Shown piece by piece: positions 23,265-34,415 of a stretch of DNA of 64,000 nt. Location: the NCBI GenBank assembly GCA_023101885.1, contig JALPQD010000088.1, positions 1,337,501 through 1,401,500 of the forward strand, in the 5' to 3' direction. The DNA comes from Typhlomys cinereus. Taxonomy: Eukaryota; Chordata; Mammalia; Rodentia; Platacanthomyidae. The first letter of the stretch is position 1. Each line of letters opens with the position of its first letter. Under the pieces are notes generated by a model. That model was not told where the DNA came from. It saw nothing but the letters and a program-made list of their open reading frames with translations, and searched no databases. The position numbers and the translations under genes are program-made.

Positions 23265-24210
23265 AACTATAATAAGGTAGCTGAGGAACAAAGAGAGAGA
23301 CAGAAGTAGTTTCTGGTTAAGGGTGTATCTGCTTGAAAGATGACATCACTTGAGAATGTCTGAGGGGAAAAAAGATGGATAGAATCACAGATTTTCCCAA
23401 GAACAATCAATGATACACCAACATCACAGAGAGACTAAAGAAGGTAGAAACAAGAATTGTAAGTGAAAAAGCCTTACTTAGAAAAAGAAAAATAATGGAT
23501 ATTTAACCAAAGAGGAGAATGAGGCACTGGACTTCCTTTTTGAAATGTGGGAACGTTCTTTAGGTTGGTGCAACACTGTGCTATTGAGATGAAGTAGCAC
23601 CTAGAATATCTGTGAAAACTCTTCCTTTGAAATCCAGTGGACAACTAATGGAGAGGAATCCTAAATATAAAGTAGAAAAAAAAATATTGGCTAATGTATC
23701 AGTCCAAAGTTCAGGACTACTTTAAGAGCACAAACATTATCTTTATCTTTGAAATTACAAAACAATCCATTTTAAATAACCTAAAACTTCAAAGTATTCT
23801 AGTTACATTTTAGTACATTCATACTTGTGTGATTATAATGAGAACTTAATTTTAGTATTTTAATACCCCAGAAAGAGCTGTTTTCCTCTCAAGCCATTTT
23901 TACATGCTCAGCATAAAGTAATCACTTATCTATTTTTGCTTTTCATGCTTTTGCTTGTATATGATATTCACATAAAAGAATGAATACATTATACCATCAA
24001 TATGACGACCTCTTTTATATAGCACGATAGTTTCAAAGTTTATCCATTATCCATACCACAGCATACAGTTATTACTGCCTAGAATTATTTGATAGTGTGA
24101 ATATGTCATCTCTTGTTTATTAACAAAATAATGAACACATAGCTTATTCTAGTACTTAACTTCTACTAACAGTACTGTTATGATACTTGCTGTAGATTTG
24201 AATAGGCATG
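23265..24210. other. No gene seen
   Basis: AT-rich unassigned sequence. A short stretch near 23562 resembles a mariner end by chance (see rejected items). Confidence 0.5.
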
Positions 24211-24214
24211 TACT

Positions 24215-24440
24215 TCCTTTTTCTTTTTTAACATCTTTTTATTCTTTTTTAGTTTTACAAGCATATTGAGTACATATTGAGTCGGCTTCTGTGGACCCTA
24301 AGGTTCCCTCTATGCTTAGGTGCATACGATAGGTTTATGTAGGAACTCCATAAGTTAGTAAGAAAAGGGGTCTTTCATTTACTCTTGATTGCCATTATCC
24401 TGTGAGTTAGAGTTCATATGAGAATAGGTGTAGTAGCTAT
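24215..24440 (-). mobile_element. Old L1 3'-UTR-like fragment
   Basis: The start 'tttttagttttacaagcata' with 'ttgagtacatattgagtcgg' parallels 63045-63080 ('cttttagaagcatattgagt'), so both are probably remnants of the same L1 3' end. It is followed by a G run at about 24464-24471. Confidence 0.4.
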
Positions 24441-24659
24441 ATATGTACTAAGGTTTTTTTTTGGGGGGGGGATTCAAGTTGGACATGACACTAATGCTTA
24501 CAAAAGTAAGGAATTTTCTTTTTATATAACATGTGTTGCTATCACAGCAAAAAGTTGACCATCCATGTTATGGTAATAATTGGCTATTTTCTTACTTCTG
24601 AGCTATTCCACATAGTAGCAATTTTATACCAAATTATAAGTCTACACAAGGTTATTTTT

Positions 24660-24915
24660 TTGTTTGTGGATGTGCATGTTCATGTGCATGTATTGTGAGG
24701 CCAAAGGATGATGTCACATGTCTTCCTCTATCATTCTCAGCTCTATTCACTCAAGACAAGAGAGACTGCTGACCAGTGCTTTTACCAGATCTGTTTGTCT
24801 CAGTCCTAGCGCTGCAGTTCATGCCATGCACTGTTTTCACATGGGGATGTAAACTCAGGTCCACACAATGGCCCAGTAAACACTCTTCCCCAGTGAGTCA
24901 TGTCCCCAGCCCAGA
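24660..24915 (-). mobile_element. B4-like SINE
   Basis: Plus-strand TG-rich start, 'gtgaggccaaaggatgatgt', 'aactcaggtccacacaatgg' and the end 'cagtgagtcatgtccccagc' are the complement of a rodent B4-type SINE. Diverged, with no clear duplication. Confidence 0.6.
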
Positions 24916-25237
24916 ATTATGTTTCAATGTGCTAAAAGAGTTAAAATGATTTGAATTTCTGTGTAAATATAAATGAGAACGTGACAGAGACAGATGGAAA
25001 GGACACTGAGCGAAGGCTGCCAGAGGGAGTTTAAGCATGAAATATACAGCAATGATATTATCAAAATGCTTATGTGCAATTTCTAACTATATACCTGTTG
25101 AGTTGTTCAAATGCTTGATAAATTTATCTTTAGAATTTCTTACTAACTTAGATGTCTTCTAATTATGAATTAGCTATTATCATTTTACTCCTCTCATATC
25201 TCTGGAACATCATAAAATTATTTTATTAATTTATTTA

Positions 25238-25350
25238 TGTGTGTGTGTGAGAGAGAGAGAGAGAAAGAACTTCAGCATACATGTAGAGGTCAGAAGTTTG
25301 TTTTCTCATTCCATTATCAGAGATCAAACTCCGGTAATCATGGTTATTTA
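25238..25350 (-). mobile_element. Truncated B3/B4-like SINE with (TG)(AG) repeat
   Basis: (TG)n then (AG)n, followed by 'catgtagaggtcagaagttt' and 'agagatcaaactccggtaat'; the head is missing. This arrangement recurs at 60320-60490. Confidence 0.45.
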
Positions 25351-25354
25351 TTTG

Positions 25355-26120
25355 TTTGTTTGTTTGTTTACAAGTGAATTTACCCAACAAACCAACTCAT
25401 TGACCATACAGCTAACTTTTAAACATCATCCAATAACTCAATGGCAACCTTTTGGAGACTCTTTATCCCAGCTTCCATGTTGGTAATAGTAATAGTGTTC
25501 CTTTTTCTTGCTTCATTTCTTTTTGAACATTGGCATTTCTGTACTAATCCAGTTTTTACAATAAATTACAATATGTCCTTAGCATGTCCCATCCACTCCT
25601 CAGAGATGGAATATGAAAAGAACATTTTAATCTTCCCTAAAACTTAGGAGAAAATGTATAAATTCAGTGCACTAAAAAGGTCACTTTGAAGACCTAGGAG
25701 CAAACCAAGATTGCTGTCTGACTCTCTACATTTCATTTGCACAGTCCAAAGCATTTCTCAGGTTGTACTTATGGAAGGTGTTAGATTCACACCAGAGCTA
25801 AAATGTTGACCAAGCATTGTATTCTGACTGTTGATCTCTGTTTATATTGTATTCACTCTCTGTTTTCTTCATTCGCAGTTACTGTGTCACTGCAGACTTT
25901 TAATCAAGCTCTTTATCCTAGTGACAACCTGCTTCCCCAGTTGCATATATCATACTTTATCTAACATGAGGAATTTTTAGCTCTCCTGGAATACAGTGTC
26001 ACATTGCATACGATATTCAACAACTGTAAATCTTTCCTCATGATCCTGTCTTTGCAAATCACTCTTCCTAGAGTCCTGTTTGTTACTCACACTGGTTCTT
26101 AAACAGCAGTAAAAAGTCAC
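25355..26120. other. No gene seen
   Basis: AT-rich unassigned sequence; the two open frames at 25241-25647 have no recognisable features. Confidence 0.5.
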
Positions 26121-26126
26121 ATCAGA

Positions 26127-26252
26127 GACGTCAAGTCGACAAGAACGTAAGGGCACCGTCTCGGTCCTCCTTGCGAACGTGACAATGAACTGGCTTTGCC
26201 CAAGGGCTGGCCAGCGAGACACAGTCTCCTCTCGTGGTTCGCACGTAGCCTC
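26127..26252. promoter_or_regulatory. Isolated CpG cluster
   Basis: Eleven CpG dinucleotides fall within about 125 bp, in a window that is otherwise strongly CpG-depleted. They include AGACGTCA, a CRE-like site with one mismatch, and AACGTGAC. A long polypyrimidine tract follows directly. This could be a small unmethylated regulatory element, a young insertion, or chance. There is no evidence of a transcript. Confidence 0.3.
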
Positions 26253-26257
26253 TCTCC

Positions 26258-26432
26258 TCCTGTCCATCTTCCTCTCCTTATCTCTTTCCCCTCCCTTCCC
26301 CTCTTTTCTTTCTTGCCTTTCATCTTCTCCCCTGTCCTCTCTTTATCTCTTCTCCCTCCCCTGCCCTCCCTATCCTTCCTCTCCCTATTTTTTTGCCCTC
26401 CTCTTCCCTTCATTTCTTGTTTTTTTTTTCTA
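26258..26432. repeat. Polypyrimidine tract
   Basis: CT-rich on the plus strand with few interruptions, ending in a T run. All overlapping ORFs on both strands (26117-26472) are low-complexity read-through. Confidence 0.8.
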
Positions 26433-26619
26433 TACAGAAGCTTTTTTCCGTAACAATTTTATATTTTTATGACTATATCTTCAAGGATTCAACAATCTGG
26501 ACCATTATCAGAACTTGATAAAAATTTTCCAGAGACAATGATTTAGGGCTGAGTAGCCAAGAATTCTCAGCATCATTACTCAATATGTCATGGAGCTAGG
26601 GCTTGATTTAGGCATTCTT

Positions 26620-26900
26620 TTTGAACTCTCCATCGCTATAGCAAGATACTGGAGAGTAATCATCTTATGAAGACAAAACAGTTACTTGTCTTTCTCACAG
26701 CTTATGATTTTTCAGGTCCTGTTGCTGTTGTACACATTTCAGGACAACAGGTCATAATAGATCATGTAGCAAATTAAAACTATTCTCCACATGGTCAGAA
26801 AGAAAAGAGGCAGAGAAAGAGACAAGGGTTTCACAGTCACTTTTAGGAGCATGTTACTAATGCATACCCTCTAGGATCTGCTTTCTAAAGGTTGCCCTGG
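26620..26900 (+). repeat. Old interspersed repeat
   Basis: 'ccatcgctatagcaagatac', 'gaaagaaaagaggcagagaa' and 'accctctaggatctgctttc' follow the layout of the repeats at 2262, 7226, 19505 and 56195. Degraded; family not named. Confidence 0.4.
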
Positions 26901-26904
26901 AAAT

Positions 26905-29885
26905 TGATCTTTAACACAAAATGATTTTTTTTCTTTTGAGAATATTCAAGGTCCAAACTGCAGTATACATCTCCTATACTTAATCTAATTCTGGTCTGTT
27001 GCTGATTAGATGAACTAAGTTGCTTTTCTGACTGATAAGATCATCAGTACACAGGACAAAGTCGTGAAAGTCCCAGAAATGGGGTCATCGAGTACAACAG
27101 TGAGTACCCTACATGTAAATACATGAACATGTTACTAAGGGTCTCATGGTCACTTTATTTCTGTGTGCCTGCTTCCTCATAGCATAGAGAGTTGGATCTT
27201 AGAAGACCTCTTGAGTCTCTCGCCTCCTTAACACTAGGTGGATGAAGTGAATTAGAAAACGATATATCACTTTGCTTGAAAACTGCGATTGCAGTTGAAA
27301 CATATATTTGGAACAATGTAGAAACATTAAAAATAAGGCATCAATTTATTTATGTAGGTGGACAGGACTGTTTAAGCACACGGCTTCTTTATCATTTGGG
27401 ATCATACACTGTCCATAATGGAGCCTAAATCACGTCATTTTTTATTTTTAGCCTGTGGAGACCCTCATTCCTTGCATTGAAAACTGTACTGAGAAAAAAA
27501 AAATAAAGTAGCATTCATGCAGAAATTTTGAGGAAGAAGCTTGTTATTAATCTTTCTTTATGTGATTTACTTTTAAAAATGCTTCTCTGATAAGAGTATA
27601 TTTCATGTATTCTTAAAATATCTTCTTATTCTGGTAGCTAGCTTCCCTTCACAATGTTGCAATTAAACGTAAAAATAAACTCTTGTTTTAGGTCTTTAAG
27701 ACTTTAGAGAAGCTGATAATTCAACTCCTATTTTAAGAAAAATGTCATGACAATCTTTTACAGCTGTGGAGTCTACTAATCCAGAAGTGGGAGATCATCG
27801 TCATGTGACAGAACAAGTTGTTTTTATGTGATTAATCCAATTATCCCAAAGGCTCTTGGAGCAGTGACAGTTCATCCCTTTGGATGTCTTGCTTACTGGT
27901 GGGATTGTACTCCCACCCACTTTATGCCTCTTTGAATAACAAGCTCCATCATACCTGTGGTCTTTCTTCAAATGAGAAACTTTCAAATGTTTGAAGTAAT
28001 AACCTGCTAACATATTTTCTCTGTTATATCCTTCACTTCATCAAAAGGAAACTGGATATAATGGCGCTGTTACAAGCATCTTTCTTGACTAAACACTTTG
28101 GCAAAATGGCGTAACATAGACAAAAGTCCCTTCACTGTAACTTTAGAACCGTTAGACCCCAAAGGAAAAATACATAGAATCTCTGGAGCTCTGCAAACAT
28201 AGCATGGTAGAGAACCAGATTGTGTGTCTGGGATGAGGCGCTGGCTTAGCAAGTCGAACAAACTCTACTAAACAGAAGTAATTTGCCTTCAACTAAAACC
28301 AGCCTGACAATTTTTATTTTGAATTCCCTGAAATAATATATAATCTGAATGTCAGAGTATTAAAGATTACTTTTTTAAAGGCAATGCATACTGATTATCA
28401 TAAGTTTTAGGCAAAATGAATGATTTCATGAAACATATTGGAAATCTTGAAAACAGGTGATTGGCATGAAGATTAGACATAGTTGTTCATGCCTGTATAC
28501 CTGGTTTTTTATTTACTTTTAAACCACAAGGAAGACACTTCTGAAGGCCCAGGATGAGAATAAAAAACATCGATAAATCAAAAGAAAAACAATAATTTCT
28601 TACAATTTAACCATTGCTCTAGATTTACTTGAATATGGTGATTTGTGAAGTAGAGGCCAGGCTGTCCTTGGAAGACCAGAGACTGAAAGAACTGCATTTT
28701 CTTAGCAGTGGCTGTGGGTCAGGTATACTCAAGTACTTTGCATGTGCTGCCATGTCTGCCATTTCGATGATTCAGCTGAATGTCTGGTCTGGTGAATGGG
28801 ACCCTGAATAGAAAATAAATCTTAAATAGGAAAGACCTACATCATTGCCCATTGCTGCAAAGACACTGCTAAGATATCCAGTATCTCCATAAACATAGTA
28901 ATGACAAATCCACAAGCACCTTCCCCTATTAAAGCCAAAATTTTAAACCCACCCTACTCTTTAGTCCTCAGTACAAAACCAAAACAAGTGCTTTGAGAAT
29001 GTGGGCTTTGACCATTGAACTCAATTGGCATATTCTAACTCTTCTGTCTCATCAGTAGCTGGTTGCACGACAGGTATGCATTTATGCTTGTTAACAAATG
29101 TTTTCAATAGGTTCTCAAAACTATTAGTATGCCAAAAATCTGTTTTATTTTCATTATATGTGTGTTTTCAAAATGCATTAGCCCTGGAGTCAAGTAATTA
29201 GAACTCAACAGTACGAGCATTACCTCTGGGAAAATGCTGAAGTATGTCTGAAGAGTCTATGATGTACCAGACAAAGAAAAAGAGCAGCCCTGGCCTGTTG
29301 TCTTTCTTGTAATTGCTACATAGCCTTTCCTGTACAAGGTCAAGTTGCATGTGAGACATGAGAGACGCCCTCTTGCCATCATTTGTTCTTGCTGGTGAGC
29401 CAGAGGGAGTGCCAGCATTTTCCAGCTTGACCATAATTATTCTAAGATAAGTGAGGCTGCTGAGGTGGGTGTGGAAGAGGGAGGGGAAAAGGACTTTAAA
29501 CCAACATGCTTTTTGACACAAGTTTCTATTTTAATCAGAAGAAGCCCTAGGGGAGGCATGAAGGTATGTCAGTGACAATACAAATGCTGGACAATGCTGA
29601 GTACAGCATGGGCTGTGATGGAAGAATTTTTCTTGCAGACGCAATATTGGTGTGAACTGCTTCATCACCTGACATTGTTCCCTTCTTAGGAGTAAGACTA
29701 TCACTGTATAGAACATGAACAGGGTCCTCTCTTATCAAAGTCCAGAAACCTTATCAATCCCCTTTGTGTGGTTCCAAGTCATCTTCCTTACTTCTGAAAA
29801 ATATCCCCATCATCATCTTCCTGGGGCAGTTTAGTACGTCTTAAAAGTCTTTCTGAAATCTAAATAAATGATCTCAGCTACATTC
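26905..29885. other. No gene seen; unassigned
   Basis: Two adjacent minus-strand frames at 27801-28013 and 28070-28261 and another at 29198-29521 are the longest. They have no start context, domain or codon pattern that I recognise. A fragment at 28470-28500 ('tagttgttcatgcctgtata') resembles B1/B4 sequence. The region could hold old non-coding repeats. Confidence 0.45.
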
Positions 29886-29889
29886 TTTT

Positions 29890-29952
29890 GAAATATTATT
29901 TATTTGAATATTTATGTGTGCATGCACATGTATATGTGCACATATGCTTGCA

Positions 29953-29993
<41 letters not shown>

Positions 29994-30165
29994 TGTGTGT
30001 ATGTGTGTGTATACTCACCCTTGCCACCCATAAAGTTATTGGTGGAGGCCAGGGTCATCATCAGAATTTCTTCCTCAGTAATTTATTTGCCCTATTTTTT
30101 GAGACAGAAAATCTGACTAAATGTGAACTGGAGGTTTGAATAGATTGACTAATCAATGAGCTTTC
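29890..30165 (-). mobile_element. Degraded B4-like SINE with long (TG)n
   Basis: A TG-rich run at 29955-30012 is followed by 'ttattggtggaggccagggt' and 'tttgagacagaaaatctgac', the antisense layout of a B4-type SINE. The ORFs over 29888-30139 read through the repeat. Confidence 0.5.
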
Positions 30166-30228
30166 TTTTCATACCCTAGCATGGGAATTAAAAGCCTGGG
30201 ACTCCATATCCAGCTTTTTACTTTGATG

Positions 30229-30620
30229 CTGGGTGTGATAGTTAATCTTGGGTGTCAACTTGATCACACCTGGCATTAACTAAGATCAGCTATCAGACTA
30301 CCTGAAGGGGTTATCCAGATCAATAAATTTATAGTACAAAGCCCAGCCCTAGATCTGGTTAGAACTTCCCTAGATCTGATTGGAAACTCCTAATAGCTGA
30401 CTAGATAAAAGGAACTAGAGAACAGAAGACACAGAAGAAGGGAGCCTCCAGGATTTTTGCAAGACTCCAGGACTTAGCCTAACTCCAGCTTTAGCTACCA
30501 GCCCAGGTCACCTTCACCATAAAGGGTTTCTCTTCTCTGGAACTCCAAGCTGAATAAATCTTCCTTTCTCCCTTCAGTTGTTTGACTTTGGGCATCTCTA
30601 AAGAGTAACTGTTACACTAA
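30229..30620 (+). repeat. Mammalian interspersed repeat copy, fairly complete
   Basis: It begins 'tgatagttaatcttgggtgt', continues with 'caacttgatcacacctggc' and 'gagcctccaggatttttgc', and ends near 'gaataaatcttcctttctcc'. The start follows a mammal-wide repeat I know as tgatggttaatttt...gtcaacttgac. A partner in opposite orientation lies at 18125. I leave the family unnamed. Confidence 0.55.
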
Positions 30621-30891
30621 TGTTCTGAACTTCGTTCTTATTTTTTTTTTTTAAGAGCTGACAAGGTAGGTATTTTATTTTTAATTTTTATTTTCATTTT
30701 ATACTTCTATCCATACAATGGAAGTTATGCAACTTTCATATATACTCTAGCATGTATCCTTAAAATAAAAAGTAGTAAAGGCACCAACACATGTATGCAT
30801 TGTAGAGATACATATAGAGATACTCAGTACATGTTGTCAAAATTTAAAATGTTGCAAAGAATCTCCATTTTAACTTTACTCTTGTATGCAA

Positions 30892-30893
<2 letters not shown>

Positions 30894-30924
<31 letters not shown>
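30894..30924. repeat. (AT)n microsatellite
   Basis: About 15 TA units in AT-rich surroundings. Confidence 0.9.
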
Positions 30925-30928
<4 letters not shown>

Positions 30929-31350
30929 ATGAATATAGATACTTATGCAATTTCTAAACAATATATTACAGATAGAATTACTCATGGGTTGTTCAGGTAG
31001 AAGCTGAAAAGATACTTCAAAGCCTTGGAAATTTTCATTCAACATTTCACATTTTTGAACTATTTTAGTGTTTTCATTCTTCTTTTAATTTAATTTCCTG
31101 ATCATTGAGAGGAGAGGGCTGAATATCCCACTTAAAGCCGTGTGGTCCATAGTCATCTGTTCTCAGCTAACCACCAGCTGTAAAATGATTCATGTAAAAT
31201 GATTTTGTATTTTTATCTGTTACGCAATGTATTATGAACTAGTGAATATGATAAAAAGAAAAATAAAGCTTCCAAAGAACAAATTTGTCAATCATAGATT
31301 TTTTTTTAAACTGGGTAACTAACTTGATGAATTTTTTTTTCTAACAGCTT
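30925..31350. other. No gene seen
   Basis: AT-rich sequence between the AT repeat and the T-rich run (31355-31370) that may be the outer tail of the L1 interrupted by the RPL27 retrocopy. Confidence 0.45.
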
Positions 31351-31383
31351 TTGCTTCTTTTTTTTTTTTATTAATTAATTTAT

Positions 31384-31882
31384 AGCAGAAGTGCCCTCCC
31401 TTTCTCTCTGCTGGGTGCCTGCTGGATGCTGCCAAAATGGGCAAGCTCATGAAACCTGGGAAAGTGGTACTGGTTCTGGCTGGACACTACTCAGGATGCA
31501 AAGTCGTCATCGTGAAGAACATTGATGATGGAACCTCAGACAGGCCATACAGCCACGCTCTGGTGGCTGGAATTGACCGTTATCCCCGCAAAGTGACAGC
31601 TGCTATGGCAAGAAGAAAATTTCCAAGGGGTCAAAGATCAAGTGTTTTGTAAAAGTTTATAATTACAATCACCTCATGCCCACAAGGTACTCTGTGGACA
31701 TCTCCTTGGATAAAACAGTTGTCAACAAGGATGTCTTCAGAGATCCAGCTCTGAGATGCAAGGCCAAGTGGGAGGCCAAGGTCAAGTTTGAGGAGAGATA
31801 CAAGACGGGAAAGACAAGTGGTTCTTCCAGAAGCTTCGGTTTTAGGTGTTTTTTGTTTCCCACCTTTAAAAATGAGGGAAAA
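31384..31882 (+). mobile_element. RPL27 retrocopy, whole insertion with flanking 11-bp repeats
   Basis: The inserted cDNA runs from a pyrimidine-rich 5' UTR to a short A-rich tail. It is flanked by aattaatttat at 31373-31383 and 31883-31893. The flanks continue on the right straight into the antisense 3' UTR of an L1, and on the left into another T-rich run. The retrocopy therefore appears to have landed inside the A/T tail of that L1. Confidence 0.65.
31437..31845 (+). pseudogene. RPL27: RPL27 processed pseudogene (ribosomal protein eL27)
   Basis: The reading frame starts Met-Gly-Lys in the eL27 N-terminus and follows the protein closely for about 57 residues ([42 protein letters not shown]). 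It has no introns, as expected of a reverse-transcribed copy. One G is missing near 31607, which shifts the frame and gives a stop at 31650. The remainder is readable in another frame ([27 protein letters not shown]). A second single-base loss near 31813 disrupts the last ten codons. The length, 409 nt against an expected 411, agrees exactly with two 1-bp deletions. The functional protein is a 136-residue large-subunit ribosomal protein; this copy cannot encode it. Substitutions such as Arg to His and Arg to Cys near residues 17-21 also occur. Confidence 0.95.
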
Positions 31883-31893
31883 AATTAATTTAT

Positions 31894-34208
31894 TTTTTCT
31901 ACTCATACAAACTTAATAAGTACCCCGGTCCCCTCCCTCCACTCCTCCCCAGACCCCCTTGCTCTTTCCCCCCCTTTTTCCCTTTCTTCCCCCCCTCTCT
32001 CCCAGTGCCCGCTCCCCCCCATCCCTGGAGCATCCTTTAGGGTGAGTGTCAAGCTTCCCTCTGTGCCCTCCTCTCTAATGAGATATAAGGACTCAGTAGC
32101 ATTGCCTAGAACCCTTTCTTGTGTTCCTCTTTAGTATAGGAACACTATTGTGGCTGTTAATCCCTTGCTTCTAAGGATCCTAGGGCCTGTGATCCATGCT
32201 AGACTTTGGAAGGTCAATGATATGCCGGTCATCGCACAGGTCATGCAAAGTTCTATTGTTACTTTGGATCTAACTTGTGTGGAGTAACTTGCATATCTTT
32301 GCTCCCCCCCATCTTTAGGCTCTTACAATCTTACTGCCCCCTCTTCCAAATGTTTCCCTGAGCTTTAGGATGGGGAGAGATTAGAAGGGCCTGGTTCCTG
32401 GTGGTTAATATAGGGTCTCTGATGTTCTAAATTGTGTATGTGTGTGTGTGTGTTTTTCAATTTTGCTGTTCCTGCACCATCCTTGGCTCCATCATGATGG
32501 GTATGAGATTTCTCCTCCTAGCCAGAGATGAGCTGTTAAAATAGAGACTTACTGTAAGAGTAGATTCAAAGATAGATGGAATAAGAGTAGGAAACCATGG
32601 GAAGGGGGGGATCAGTCTTCCATTTGCAGTATGGTTACCATCTATCTGCCAGTCTCCATGCCCTCACTGACTGGTGAGATCAAATCCCCTCAGTTGCAAA
32701 TAGCCAGTAAGGAAAGTGAGTGAGCTTAACCAGATGTCTCGCTACTTACTTGCAGTACCTGATGGTGGCCTGTTTTCTCTGCCATAGCATGATCCCCTCT
32801 CTCCTTGTTTCTGACAGGGCCCCCCTTCCCCTTCCTGTTTATAATCTTTGCAATTACTGTAGGTATTGCAAAGACTTATCTTTGAGTGTGTCACTAAGTG
32901 GGTTTGCTACTAGGATCCACCTATTAGGAAGTACATATGGTGCTTAATTTTCTGTGTTTTGGGATACTTCGCTCAGTATAATTTTTTTTTAAATTTCATC
33001 CATTTCACGGCAAATTTCATTAATTCATCATTTTTGATGGCTGAGTAGTATTCCATTGTGTAAATGTACCACATTTTCCTTATCCACTTGCCAACTGTTG
33101 GGCATTTGGGTTGATTCCATGACTTTCCTATTGTAAACAGTGCTGCTATGAACATGGTCAGGTTTGTGCCATTGAGGTGAATTTTTGCTTTATGGGGGAT
33201 TATTTCCAGAAGAGTAATAGCAGGGTCATATGGCATTTCAATCTTTAAAGTTTTAAAGAATCACCAGACTGCTCTCCAGAGTGGTTGTATAAGCCTGCAT
33301 TCCCACCAGCAATGTAAGAGAGTTCCCTTCTCGCCTCATCCTCTCCAGCATTTGGTGCTGTTTGTATTGTGGATTTTTGTCATCTGCGGTGAGATGATAT
33401 CTCAAGGATGTTTTGATTTGCATTTTCTCTGATGGCTAAGGATGCAGAGCATTTTTAAAGATATTTGTTAGATATTTCAATTTCTTCCCTGGTAAAGTTT
33501 CTTTTGAGTTCCAAGGCCCATTTTTTTTAATTGGGCCATTTGTTTCCTTGGTTTAGTTTTCCAAGTTCTTTGTGTACTCTGGATAATAGACCTCTATCAG
33601 ATATGTGGTTAGTAAAGATTTCTCCCATTCTATGGGTTGCCATTTTGCTTGGGTTACAAACTTTTTATCTGAGCAAAAGCTCTTTAATTTCATAAGATCC
33701 CATCTGTTGAGTGTTGGTTGTAGTGACTGTGCTATTGGATTTCGATTTAGGAACTGTAGCCCTAGCCCAATCAGCTCCAGGGAGTTCTCTACCCTTTCAA
33801 CTAAGGTTTTTAATAGTTTCTGGCATTATATTGAGGTCCTTGATCCATTTATAATTAAGTCTTGTACATGGTGACAAGTATGGGTCCAGTTTTAATCTTC
33901 GGCCTGCAGACATCCAGTTTTGCCAGCACCATTTATTGAAGATGCTGTTCTTTTTCCATTGGATTTTTTGGGCCCCTTTGTCAAAGATTAAATGATATGG
34001 GCTTATATCTGGGTCTTCAAAGATTAAATGATATGGGCTTATATCTGGGTCTTCAACACTTATGCATTGATCTATGTGTCTATTTTGGAGCCAGTACCAG
34101 GCTGTTTTTATAACTATGGGTTTGTAGTATAGACTAAGGTTTGGTATGGTGATACCTCCAGCAGTGTTTTTGTTACCAAGGATTGTTTTTGCTATCCTGG
34201 GTCTTTTT
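31894..34208 (-). mobile_element. LINE-1, 5'-truncated: 3' UTR and ORF2 C-terminal part
   Basis: Read on the minus strand, the element ends with a polypurine-rich 3' UTR (about 31894-32970, plus-strand CT-rich) containing 'ccatctttaggctcttacaa', also present in the copies at 41761 and 53030. Upstream is the C-terminal part of ORF2 (about 32973-34208). The frame at 32973-33236 carries the typical motif WYIYTMEYYSAIKNDE. Further upstream the frame is broken by stops. A 36-bp tandem duplication lies at 33981-34052. The 5' end is lost near 34208, where L1 similarity stops. It cannot be active. Confidence 0.9.
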
Positions 34209-34415
34209 CATTCTTATTCTTATATGATGAGCAATTTACCTATTTATCCTTCTTCCTACCTTCTCAGTTACATTTTTTAAATGTTCTGCATTTATATTTG
34301 GGTTGCGTTGTAATTTGCCACAAAAAGAAAAGAAACATTTGACTTTTGTTCTACTAAATATTGGAAGACCAAACAAGTTTTAAAGAGAAGATAACTTTGG
34401 TTAAGAATTACTATT
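34209..34415. other. Non-L1 spacer between two L1 segments
   Basis: About 200 bp of AT-rich sequence without L1 similarity. It separates the truncated L1 on the left from the plus-strand L1 5' end, arguing that these are separate insertions. Confidence 0.55.

Noticed and set aside
23560..23605. 'ttaggttggtgcaac' resembling the end of a primate mariner element
   Set aside because: Only about 15 bases match, there is no second end, and that element is not expected in rodents.
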